The notes beneath the pieces are model-generated. The model worked only from the letters and a program-made list of their open reading frames with translations. It had not been told where the DNA came from and searched no databases. Of a stretch of 54,471 bases of DNA, positions 22,617 to 30,559 are shown in pieces. This DNA is from Treponema sp. Its GTDB lineage: Bacteria; Spirochaetota; Spirochaetia; Treponematales; Treponemataceae. The DNA lies in contig JAFUTH010000008.1 in assembly GCA_017484285.1 (NCBI GenBank), forward strand, positions 1-54,471, given 5' to 3'. The first letter of the stretch is position 1, and each line of letters opens with the position of its first letter. Both the position numbers and the translations under genes were made by a program.

Positions 22617-23603
22617 ATGCTGAATTGTATACGATGCAATCAAGAACTTTCTGACGCTTCAAATTTCTGCAACAACTGTGGTTTTCCGGTCGGCAATGTG
22701 CGCACGCTTCGTTCGTGCAGAGAATGCGGCGCAATGGTCAGCGCAGTCGACAAATTCTGCGCCCAATGCGGAAAGCCCATCGTTCAGGTTCAAGTAGCAA
22801 ACGGCATAAATGTCCAAAGCCAAAGTGAAGTCTCAAGAGCAGAAAACGGCACGCTCCCCAAAATGATTCCCGTCAATGGCGGACAGTTCATGTATGGAAG
22901 TCTCACCTCAAACACTCCGGTTACGCTCAACTCTTTTCTGATTTCAGAAACACCCGTCACGCAGCGGCAATACGAAAAAATAATGGGCAGAAACCCTGCA
23001 AAACTCAAGGGTGAAAACAAGCCTGTTGAAATGGTCAACTGGTGCGAAGCAATCATCTACTGCAACACACTGAGTGTCATAAACAAGCTCACCCCCTGCT
23101 ACAGCATCGGTGGTACGTTTGATTTAAGCAATTTTGAGGCGTCAAGCCCCGTTTGGAAACGAATCAATTGCAACTTTACTGCGAACGGTTTCCGGCTTCC
23201 CACAGAGGCTGAATGGGAATTCGCCGCACGAGGCGGAAAAAACAACGAGCCAACCATGTTCGCAGGCAGCGCGGACATTTCTCAAGTCGCATGGTATGGT
23301 GAGAACAGCAACATCACCTCACACGAAGTCGGGACAAAGGCAGCCAATTCTGTGGGATTGTTTGACATGTGTGGCAACGTCGCTGAATGGTGTTGGGATT
23401 ATTACACACCCGACCTTCCCTATGGTCCGCAGACAAACCCACACGGCCCGTCAATCGGTGACATGCACGCAAAACGCGGCGGAGGCTGGCTTGATGATGC
23501 AGAACAATGCACCGTTTTCTACCGAAGCGGCAGCGTTCCCAGTGGAAAGAGCAGCAGCCTCGGATTCCGTGTGTGCCGAACAGAGCTCGGCGCAAAAATA
23601 TAG
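22617..23603 (+). CDS. Double zinc ribbon plus formylglycine-generating-enzyme-fold protein
   Basis: A 328-residue protein. Residues 1-52 hold two CxxC...CxxC ribbons (Cys 4/7/18/21 and 34/37/48/51). After a linker, residues from about 80 form an FGE/SUMF1 (C-type-lectin-like) domain: NGGQFMYGS, PVTQRQYEKIMG, PVEMVNWCEAIIYCN, FRLPTEAEWEFAARGG, GLFDMCGNVAEWCWDYY and KRGGGWLDD, ending LGFRVCRT. True FGE uses a cysteine pair shortly before this end; here only the second is seen (EQCTVFYR). The domain is therefore more likely a ligand-binding or structural fold than an active oxidase. No signal peptide. A TATAAT at 22584-22589 may be the -10. The STAS gene follows after 41 bases. Confidence 0.82.
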   Translation: MLNCIRCNQELSDASNFCNNCGFPVGNVRTLRSCRECGAMVSAVDKFCAQCGKPIVQVQVANGINVQSQSEVSRAENGTLPKMIPVNGGQFMYGSLTSNTPVTLNSFLISETPVTQRQYEKIMGRNPAKLKGENKPVEMVNWCEAIIYCNTLSVINKLTPCYSIGGTFDLSNFEASSPVWKRINCNFTANGFRLPTEAEWEFAARGGKNNEPTMFAGSADISQVAWYGENSNITSHEVGTKAANSVGLFDMCGNVAEWCWDYYTPDLPYGPQTNPHGPSIGDMHAKRGGGWLDDAEQCTVFYRSGSVPSGKSSSLGFRVCRTELGAKI

Positions 23604-23644
23604 GCAGCAACCATTTTATTTCATACAAAGCAGAGGAACAGACT

Positions 23645-23950
23645 ATGACAATTACAGAAAACTATTCTCCAGACAGAAAAACCATCGAGCTCGTAGTTTC
23701 AGGGCGTCTTGATACCGGAACAGCACCGCAACTAGAAGAAAAACTCAAACAAGTCGCAACTGGCATTCAGCTCTTGTATTTAAACCTCAAAGAGGCTGAA
23801 TATGTTTCGAGCGCAGGCTTGCGCGTCATTCTTTTGGCGCACAAAATCACCCTTCCAAGCGGCGGAAAGACAATATTGCGCTCTCCCTCGGCATTTTGCA
23901 TGCAAGTGCTCGAAGCAACTGGCATGGACTCAATTCTGAACATCGAATAA
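23645..23950 (+). CDS. STAS-domain anti-sigma-factor antagonist
   Basis: A 101-residue SpoIIAA-like protein. It shows the STAS opening VSGRLDTGTAPQLEEKL and the phosphorylation loop YVSSAGLRVIL, in which the second Ser is the likely target. In partner switching, the unphosphorylated form binds an anti-sigma kinase and frees its partner. ATG 23645 has GAGGAA upstream. It lies directly downstream of the zinc-ribbon/FGE gene and converges with a gene that carries both the matching phosphatase and a kinase-like domain. Confidence 0.88.
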   Translation: MTITENYSPDRKTIELVVSGRLDTGTAPQLEEKLKQVATGIQLLYLNLKEAEYVSSAGLRVILLAHKITLPSGGKTILRSPSAFCMQVLEATGMDSILNIE

Positions 23951-23992
23951 TTCGCAAGTACATCGCGCCTCAACGCTCAGAAACGCGGGGCT

Positions 23993-26014
23993 TTACTCAA
24001 TTCGTTTGCGGAGCGTGAGAATGTTCTGTCCGTCTTTATACTTGTAGTCAACGCTGTCCATGAATTTTTTTGTCAAGAAGATGCCGAGACCGCCAATATC
24101 ACGCTCTTCCGCACTGAGCGTGATGTCGGGGTCGTCTTTTGCAATAGGATTGAATTCCTTACCATTGTCCTTGAACACAATCGTGAGTACATTATCAACA
24201 AAAGACGCAGAAATCCACGCCTCACCCACCTCTGGATTATACGCATAGTGCGCGATGTTCACAAAAATCTCTTCAACCGCCAAGTCAATTTTATTGATGA
24301 GTGCAGGCGAGCACGAATCCGGCAGGCAAGCATGAATAAAATCATTCACGGCATCCATGTTTTTATCATCGGCGGAAATACGAAGCTCTTTTTCAGCAGA
24401 ATCTTTCGGTTTCGTTTCTTTTAGAATCATCTCAAGCATCGTAATATCATCGAACTGGGGCGCTTCCCGTACGAAATCATCCAAATCATCGTGCACCATA
24501 CTCAACACCTCTTTTGAACTCAAACCTTTCGTGTTTTGGAGAAGCGAAAGCAAGCGTTCTTCTCCATACAGCTCGTTTTTTGCATTTGTTGCCTCCGTGA
24601 TACCATCGGTATACAAGAAAAAGCGATCTCCGGATGAAATCTGAATCTCATGGTCAGCATAGGTGACGCCGGGCATTGCCGCAAGCATGAGATTGGGCTT
24701 CGATTTGAGATATGAAACCTTTCCGCCTTTGTAGAGCACTGGTGACGTATGTCCCGCGTTCGCAAAATGGATTTTACCCGTCGAAATCTCAAGGAACGCC
24801 ATCCAGCACGTCACAAAGAGCCCAGAATCATTTCCCTCACAGAGAATGTTGTTCACATGGGTAAAGACCTCGGCAGGTGTCGCGAACTGATATGCCGCAT
24901 CTTTTAAAAGCGTTTTTGCGATAACCATGAACAGAGCCGCGGGAACGCCCTTTCCGCTTACATCACCAACAACGACCGCAAAATGGTCATCATCGGTCAT
25001 ATAAAAATCGTAGAAATCACCGCCAACTTCCTTTGCGGGCGTCATTGAAGCGAATAATTCGATTTCGGGATGATTTTCGTACGGGGGGAACACGCGCGGA
25101 AGCATTTCTGCTTGGATTTTCGTTGCAACGTTCAACTCAGCGCCAAGCCGCTCCTTTTCAGCAGTCGCCGTCGTTAAATCCGAGATGTAGCGGTTCATGT
25201 CCGCGCTCATTTTTTCGACCGCCTTTGCGAGCACACCCAACTCATCGCGATTTTTGATTCGTTTAAGGACGCCCGAAAGCTCGCCGTGATGCTCCGCAAA
25301 ATGCGACGTTTCGTCGATGATGAACATGAGCGGGCGGACAACGCCAAATACGAGCGACAGCGCATACAAGCCGATGAACAAGAGCGTGAACGTAAGCGCC
25401 GCGATGATAAGCGAGCGCAGATAATTTGTTTTATATTCGGCGATTTCATGCATCGGTTTGACAACGCTCATGATTGCAATCGTCTTGCCCATAAAATCAT
25501 GCACAGGAATTGAAGTCGTTACGTGACCGCCATCTTTTTTATATGAAAAATAGCTGTGCGAAACACCTTTCTCGATTAAAAGGCGCAGGTTCTCGATATA
25601 GTCAGGCGTTTTTTTCTCTAATGACTCAACGTGCCCGAGCGGAAACGGCTCATTGAAGACCTGGCTGTTCACCGTATCAAACACATAGATACGCGATTTG
25701 TAATCAGGAGAAACGACCGTGAGATAGACATAGGCGAGCTGCGCCGTCTCCGTGAGTTCGTTAAGACGCGCGTTCATAGAATCCCACGTGCCATCCTGCC
25801 CGTCCGTGAGCCATTTGAAAATTCGATCCGGGTCGATATACGAAATCGCCGTCTCCGCAAACTGACGGGTTACCGTTTCATACAGACCTTCCACCTGCTT
25901 TTTGAATTCTTTATAGCTGACAAAGCTGTTGATGACGCACATGACAATGCCGAAAAAAAGCGCGCCGACCAACAATTTTATTGAGAGCACCGAAATATGG
26001 ATTCGCCGTTTCAT
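23993..26014 (-). CDS. Membrane PP2C (SpoIIE/RsbU) phosphatase with HAMP and C-terminal anti-sigma-type HATPase
   Basis: A 673-residue sensor. An N-terminal membrane segment (about residues 10-30), an extracytoplasmic domain, a second membrane helix (about 203-228) and a HAMP linker lead to a SpoIIE-type PP2C phosphatase. Its metal-binding Asp are in EVGGDFYDFY, VVGDVSGKGVPAALFM and FLYTDGITEA, ending in QFDDITMLEM. The last 130 residues are an RsbW-like GHKL ATPase (KIDLAVEEIFVNIAHYAY, FKDNGKEFNP, GGLGIFLTKKFMD). It could dephosphorylate the neighbouring STAS protein in response to a periplasmic signal, while the C-terminal domain binds or phosphorylates it. The two genes face each other 42 bases apart. 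Confidence 0.88.
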   Translation of the reverse strand: MKRRIHISVLSIKLLVGALFFGIVMCVINSFVSYKEFKKQVEGLYETVTRQFAETAISYIDPDRIFKWLTDGQDGTWDSMNARLNELTETAQLAYVYLTVVSPDYKSRIYVFDTVNSQVFNEPFPLGHVESLEKKTPDYIENLRLLIEKGVSHSYFSYKKDGGHVTTSIPVHDFMGKTIAIMSVVKPMHEIAEYKTNYLRSLIIAALTFTLLFIGLYALSLVFGVVRPLMFIIDETSHFAEHHGELSGVLKRIKNRDELGVLAKAVEKMSADMNRYISDLTTATAEKERLGAELNVATKIQAEMLPRVFPPYENHPEIELFASMTPAKEVGGDFYDFYMTDDDHFAVVVGDVSGKGVPAALFMVIAKTLLKDAAYQFATPAEVFTHVNNILCEGNDSGLFVTCWMAFLEISTGKIHFANAGHTSPVLYKGGKVSYLKSKPNLMLAAMPGVTYADHEIQISSGDRFFLYTDGITEATNAKNELYGEERLLSLLQNTKGLSSKEVLSMVHDDLDDFVREAPQFDDITMLEMILKETKPKDSAEKELRISADDKNMDAVNDFIHACLPDSCSPALINKIDLAVEEIFVNIAHYAYNPEVGEAWISASFVDNVLTIVFKDNGKEFNPIAKDDPDITLSAEERDIGGLGIFLTKKFMDSVDYKYKDGQNILTLRKRIE

Positions 26015-26138
26015 ACACCCATAATCCTCACGTAATCAGTATAAAACGAAATGCGTCGAAAAGCAAAAAGTATATTTTTTTTTAGATTTTTTCGCTTTTT
26101 TGCTGTAAAGACAGAAGTGTTTCTGCTTATAACGAAGC

Positions 26139-27152
26139 ATGGCTATACAAAACAACATCATTCATTTTTTCCCGCAGGTTTTCTGCAGCGTCGCTCTGGC
26201 ACTGTGCACGTGTTCATGCGCAGGACAGAATTCAAGCTCAGCACCAGAAAAAACATCTCAATCCGTGCGCGTGATGAGCTGGAATCTTCAAACCTTTTTC
26301 GATGCGGAATTTGACGGAAACGAATATTCCGAATACAAGACCGCAAAATACGGGTGGAGCGAAGAAAAATACGCTGCCCGTCTCGACCGGCTCGCTTCGG
26401 TCATCAAAGCGCTTGACGCAGACATCGTCGTCATGGAAGAACTTGAAAAAGAAGCGCAGCTGCAAGACATTGCAAACCGGCTTTCAGGCACATTTTATCT
26501 TTCAAAAACCTACCGATACGCCGCATTTGCAAAAGAGAACGGCTCATCGATTGGATGCGCCATCTTATCCCGCATTCCGATTGAGTCCGTCACCGTCCAT
26601 TCAATCGACATTCACGCTTCCCAAACGCAGCCCGCACTGCGTCCTATCACGAGCGTTTTGCTTACAAAAGACGGCACGCCGCTTGTGCTCCTCATCAATC
26701 ACTGGAAAAGCAAAAGCGGAGGCGCGGAGCGTAGTGAAATCTGGCGGCAGTGGCAAGAACGCGTGCTTGCCCGGCTCATGAAAAAAGCAAAAGGAAAAAA
26801 CAGAGCCGTTATCGCGGCGGGGGATTTCAACAAAGATATTTCCGAATTTACCAAACGTATGAGTTCAGACGGAAGGACGAATATCATTTTGAAGGGAGAA
26901 GAAAATCTTGCCGTCTATTCCCCGTGGATTTCGGAAGACGGTGAATACAGTGAAAACGGAAGCTACTGGTACAAAAACGAATGGGAACGAATCGATCAAT
27001 TCTTCGTGGCGGGAAGCGCAGAAATCACGGATTTTTGCGCCGAAAGCACAGGCGATTGGGCATACGAAGACGGACACCCACGGCGCTACCAGCTTTGGAA
27101 TGGAAGTGGCTATTCAGACCACTTGCCCATTACGTGCACGCTGCGCTTCTAA
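26139..27152 (+). CDS. Endonuclease/exonuclease/phosphatase-fold lipoprotein
   Basis: A 337-residue protein with a signal peptide rich in Cys at its end (CTCSC, residues 23-27), so it is probably lipid-anchored outside the inner membrane. The DNase-I-like fold is clear: RVMSWNLQTFFDAE, VVMEELEKEAQ (metal-binding Glu), LINHWKSKSGG, VIAAGDFNKD and the final SDHLPITC with the catalytic His. A secreted nuclease or phosphodiesterase for nucleotide or phospholipid head groups is possible; the sequence does not decide. It overlaps the convergent DinJ-like gene by four bases at the 3' ends. Confidence 0.82.
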   Translation: MAIQNNIIHFFPQVFCSVALALCTCSCAGQNSSSAPEKTSQSVRVMSWNLQTFFDAEFDGNEYSEYKTAKYGWSEEKYAARLDRLASVIKALDADIVVMEELEKEAQLQDIANRLSGTFYLSKTYRYAAFAKENGSSIGCAILSRIPIESVTVHSIDIHASQTQPALRPITSVLLTKDGTPLVLLINHWKSKSGGAERSEIWRQWQERVLARLMKKAKGKNRAVIAAGDFNKDISEFTKRMSSDGRTNIILKGEENLAVYSPWISEDGEYSENGSYWYKNEWERIDQFFVAGSAEITDFCAESTGDWAYEDGHPRRYQLWNGSGYSDHLPITCTLRF

Positions 27153-27778
27153 CGGCAGCCAATGTCTTCTTCCTCGCCCACATCCCATGCGTCAAAGAGA
27201 TTGTCGGGCGTGGTTTCATCTTCGTCTTCATCGTCTGACTCGGGGGCGGGTTCTGCTGCAACGGGAACTTCGCTCGGCTCGGAGGTCTTTTCCGTTTCGG
27301 CGGGTGCTTCGCTCGGCTCGGGAGCATTTTCCGTCTCTAAGGACGCTTCGCTTACCTGCGACGGAATTTTGCCTTCTAATTCGGCTTCTTCGCCTTCGTC
27401 AAATTCGGGCGTGACATCTTTATCGCCGATTTCATTCCGCATTTGCGCGACGAGCGCCTCATTTGCCGCAACACGCGCGGCAATTTCGGGTGAAATCGAT
27501 GGCACTGGCGTTGAATCAACCGTCGCAAGCGCGTTTTCTTCGTCCTCAGTGATACCATCGTGCGTAACAGCCGGCTCGGTTGCAAAAGAAGCCGGTTCCT
27601 CAGTGCGTTCAGCTTCCTCATCAGGAATCACCACATCAAACGGAAAGCCTTTTCGCAGCACCGCCTGCGTCAAAAAGAGTTTTATCGCCGCGTCAATGTC
27701 TGTTCCCAGTGTTTCAAAAATACCGCTCGCAGAATCGACGAGCGCATCATCTAAATCAATTTCATAGGTCTTTACCAT
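27149..27778 (-). CDS. Orphan DinJ/RelB-like protein with acidic repeat tail
   Basis: A 209-residue protein. Residues 1-52 resemble the DinJ/RelB antitoxin fold (KTYEIDLDDALVDSAS, GTDIDAAIKLFLTQAVLRKGFPFDV). The remaining 157 residues are acidic, Pro/Ala-rich and probably disordered. They contain three 13-residue repeats at 143-155, 156-168 and 169-181 (SEASLETENAPEP, SEAPAETEKTSEP, SEVPVAAEPAPES), then an acidic block EEEDIGCR-type end. No toxin gene is adjacent. AGGA precedes ATG 27778. The gene lies 38 bases after the GGDEF-EAL gene and may be in its operon. The antitoxin call applies only to the N-terminal domain; the function is unknown. Confidence 0.65.
   Translation of the reverse strand: MVKTYEIDLDDALVDSASGIFETLGTDIDAAIKLFLTQAVLRKGFPFDVVIPDEEAERTEEPASFATEPAVTHDGITEDEENALATVDSTPVPSISPEIAARVAANEALVAQMRNEIGDKDVTPEFDEGEEAELEGKIPSQVSEASLETENAPEPSEAPAETEKTSEPSEVPVAAEPAPESDDEDEDETTPDNLFDAWDVGEEEDIGCR
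27268..27334. repeat. Two 28-bp direct repeats, 39-bp period
   Basis: Bases 27268-27295 and 27307-27334 (each starting CTTCGCTCGGCTCGG) are near-identical and code for the 13-residue repeats of the acidic tail. Confidence 0.7.
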
Positions 27779-27816
27779 AACGCAATCCTATCAGATTTTT
27801 TGATTTTTGTGCGGGC

Positions 27817-30291
27817 TCAGGCAAGAGTTGGCCGCATAAAACTTTTTACTTCTTCGCCAGTCAGCGGTTTGCTGAAGAAAAAGCCCTGAATATAATCACA
27901 TTTGAATGATTTCAGTTTTTCGAACTGCCATTTCTGCTCGACGCCTTCGATGATGATTTTCATGCCCAAGCAGTGCACGAGATTTACGATATTCTCGATA
28001 AATGCAGCCTTTCCGTCCAAATAAAAATCAACCGTGGATTTATCGATTTTTACGGACTCGACCGGAAGGTAAGTGAGATAATTGAGTGATGAATAGCCCG
28101 TTCCAAAATCATCAAGCGCAATTTTAATGCCGATTTCATCGAACTGATTGAACAATTCCATCGCCTGCGTTTTGTTTCCGAGGAAAAGGCTTTCCGTGAT
28201 TTCAATGCCGATGAGGTCAGCGGGAATTTCATATGTTGCCATGAGCTTTTTGAGGTACGGGATGTAGCTCTTGTCGCCGACTTGCCCGACCGAAAAATTG
28301 ATGGAAACTTTATGGAGCTCAACGCCACAATTCCGCCATTCTGCCATCTGCCGAATGACCTTTTCCGTAACAATCCGCCCGATTTTTGCGATATGACCGT
28401 CTTTTTCGGCAATCGGAATGAAATTCGCCGGGGGAATTTTCTCATGATTCAAGCGGACAAGCGCCTCGTATCCGCGAATCTCACCAGTCGTTATGTTGAT
28501 TTGCGGCTGATAGAGAACCGTAAAGCCCTCGTTTTGGCAGGCATCTTCCAAAATGAATCCGATTTCGGCGTTTTTCATGACCGCCGTCTTCATTGCATCG
28601 GTGAAGAGCACGTATTTATTGCGACCGAGCAACTTCGCCTCATTCATAGCAATGTCTGCATTGATGCAATAATCGTCAGCAGTGTATGTGTCGTTTGAAT
28701 TGACGATGCCGATATTCGTTTCGATGAAGAACGTTTTGTCTTTGTATTCGATGGCATTCCCTAAGAGCTGGCGCAGGAAATAAATCTCTGGGTCACTCGA
28801 ATCCATGTGCGCACCCTTGTAAATGAGCAGAAATTTATCGCCGTAATAGCGAGAGACTTCATAATTGCCGTCCTCAACAAGCTCCCGAAGTCGGGAAGCG
28901 AGCGTAAGAAGAATATAATCGCCGCATTCATGCGAATTAAAATCGTTGATTGACTTGAAGTCGTCGATGTCGACAAGCAAGACTGAGAATTTTATCTTCC
29001 GCGCCATGACTTCTTCAAGTTTTTTGATGATTGAATACCGATTGTACAAGCCAGTGTGCGTGTCGTGAATCGCAATTTTTCGGATTTGACGGCGGGAAAC
29101 GTAAAGCGCGCACAAATTCTCCCCGATGACAATCAGAATCAACAGGAGCGAGGCAAGGATCTCAACGACCGGAATGAAAATCGATTTGTTTTTCTGCCAA
29201 TACAGTGACGTGCGATTTATGTAACGAATGTCGTAATCTTCAAGCGTTTTTGTGCTCAACCCAAACTTTTTGAGCTGGTAATCGTCAAGCACTAACGTCG
29301 ACTCAACAGTTACCAAGCCGGTCAAAGACGGCAAATCGATGTCACCCTCAAGGATCTCAGAAATGAAGAGACCGGCAACTCGAATCATCTCTCTGAAATC
29401 TTGCAGCTTTCCCCCGATGAATTGCCCGTCCAGAACCGTCTCAGGAGAGCCCGTGAAAATCGGGAGCTTTGCATGATTTGCGACAAAAAACGTATTGTCT
29501 CTGTCGAGATAGTGATTTCCCGAAGCATCTTCGCCAAATTCGAGCGCAAGCAGAATAACGCCTCGGTCAAGCAACTCAAGCCGCTTTCCGAAAATTTCGC
29601 GCGAACATTCAGATGTATTAAGCCCCCGGAAAATGTAGCCGGGAAATTGCTCCTCAAGGTCAAAAAATTCCTTTGCATACCGCTGACCTTTCGGCGAATT
29701 GTCGTAAATCGCGTAAATCGTGTTTGAATACGGATAAAGCCGAATCGCGACCTCAAGCGTATCTTGAATGAACGGCTCGATAACAACGCCCGTCACGTAC
29801 GGATTTTTTGCCGCCCGTTTCGCAAAGGCAGTGTCATTTACCGAAATGAACACCATTGGGATTTTCTCGAAAAGCTCATGCTGATATTCCAACGCGAAAT
29901 GCAGCGCCTCATCACCGTCAAGGATAATCGCATTGTAATGGGCATGATTTTGAATCTTGTATTTGAGCGAATTGTAAAACAAGGCGCGGTTTTCTTCGGT
30001 GTTGTATTCCATCATGTCCATAAATTGCGTGTCGAACATCACCTTTTGCTCATAGAAAACATGGCGGAATTCTGAAAGGTAAAACTCGGCATTTTTTTCG
30101 CTGCTGTTTGAAGAACTGATGAGCAATACGCGTTTGTCATTGTGGGCATCATACTGCACTTCATCTGTATTTTCATTCAACGCGCGATAGTAACTCTCAG
30201 CCAATTCTTTTACGCCGTGAACAATACCGACTACTGAAATACAAACAAAGATTATGTTGAAGAAAACGAGAATCTTTTTTAACCGAACCAT
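27817..30291 (-). CDS. GGDEF-EAL protein with periplasmic binding-protein-like sensor (c-di-GMP phosphodiesterase)
   Basis: An 824-residue membrane receptor. After one N-terminal helix, residues about 50-350 resemble the ABC-type binding domain PF04392 (VLLISSSNSSEKNAEF, NAIILDGDEA). A second helix (about 375-395) leads to a GGDEF domain with IHDTHTGLYNRYS. Its active site is degenerate (RYYGDKF instead of GGDEF), so it is probably not a cyclase. The EAL domain is intact: YEALVRLN, SINFSVGQ, GIEITESLF, DDFGTGYSSLNYL, KIDKS and IEGVEQ. This predicts cleavage of c-di-GMP controlled by a periplasmic ligand. ATG 30291 is preferred to a TTG three codons earlier; the ribosome site is weak. Confidence 0.88.
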   Translation of the reverse strand: MVRLKKILVFFNIIFVCISVVGIVHGVKELAESYYRALNENTDEVQYDAHNDKRVLLISSSNSSEKNAEFYLSEFRHVFYEQKVMFDTQFMDMMEYNTEENRALFYNSLKYKIQNHAHYNAIILDGDEALHFALEYQHELFEKIPMVFISVNDTAFAKRAAKNPYVTGVVIEPFIQDTLEVAIRLYPYSNTIYAIYDNSPKGQRYAKEFFDLEEQFPGYIFRGLNTSECSREIFGKRLELLDRGVILLALEFGEDASGNHYLDRDNTFFVANHAKLPIFTGSPETVLDGQFIGGKLQDFREMIRVAGLFISEILEGDIDLPSLTGLVTVESTLVLDDYQLKKFGLSTKTLEDYDIRYINRTSLYWQKNKSIFIPVVEILASLLLILIVIGENLCALYVSRRQIRKIAIHDTHTGLYNRYSIIKKLEEVMARKIKFSVLLVDIDDFKSINDFNSHECGDYILLTLASRLRELVEDGNYEVSRYYGDKFLLIYKGAHMDSSDPEIYFLRQLLGNAIEYKDKTFFIETNIGIVNSNDTYTADDYCINADIAMNEAKLLGRNKYVLFTDAMKTAVMKNAEIGFILEDACQNEGFTVLYQPQINITTGEIRGYEALVRLNHEKIPPANFIPIAEKDGHIAKIGRIVTEKVIRQMAEWRNCGVELHKVSINFSVGQVGDKSYIPYLKKLMATYEIPADLIGIEITESLFLGNKTQAMELFNQFDEIGIKIALDDFGTGYSSLNYLTYLPVESVKIDKSTVDFYLDGKAAFIENIVNLVHCLGMKIIIEGVEQKWQFEKLKSFKCDYIQGFFFSKPLTGEEVKSFMRPTLA

Positions 30292-30373
30292 ACCGCCCAA
30301 GAAATTCCTTACATAAAAACTATAAGTCGGAATTCTGAATATTTCAAGGAAAGATAAGCGTTTTCACATAAAA

Positions 30374-30429
30374 AAATCCCGCCCAAAGTTAGAAGTACAT
30401 CGTACTTCGACAATCTCTGAGCGGGATTT
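30374..30429 (-). terminator. Terminator downstream of pckG
   Basis: AAATCCCGC (30374-30382) pairs with GCGGGATTT (30421-30429), with an inner stem GAAGTAC-ATC-GTACTTC (30392-30408). On the minus strand the stem is followed by a T-run. It lies after the end of pckG. Confidence 0.7.
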
Positions 30430-30433
30430 ATAG

Positions 30434-30554
30434 TCCACAGATTTTCACAGATTAGCACCGATTACCTATTTCATATACGAAAATCGTTCGTTTATATATG
30501 TAAGCTTTCACAAACAATACATATAATCTGTGTATATCTGTGTTAATCTGTGGA
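30434..30554. repeat. Decamer-period element with terminal inverted repeats downstream of pckG
   Basis: TCCACAG (30434-30440) is inverted as CTGTGGA (30548-30554), and the similarity of the two ends extends imperfectly for about 30 bases. The right end is three 10-mers (ATCTGTGTAT, ATCTGTGTTA, ATCTGTGGAT). Confidence 0.65.
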
Positions 30555-30559
30555 TAAAC

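Noticed and set aside
27817..30291. Active diguanylate cyclase
   Set aside because: The GGDEF motif is replaced by YGDKF, so cyclase activity is not expected.
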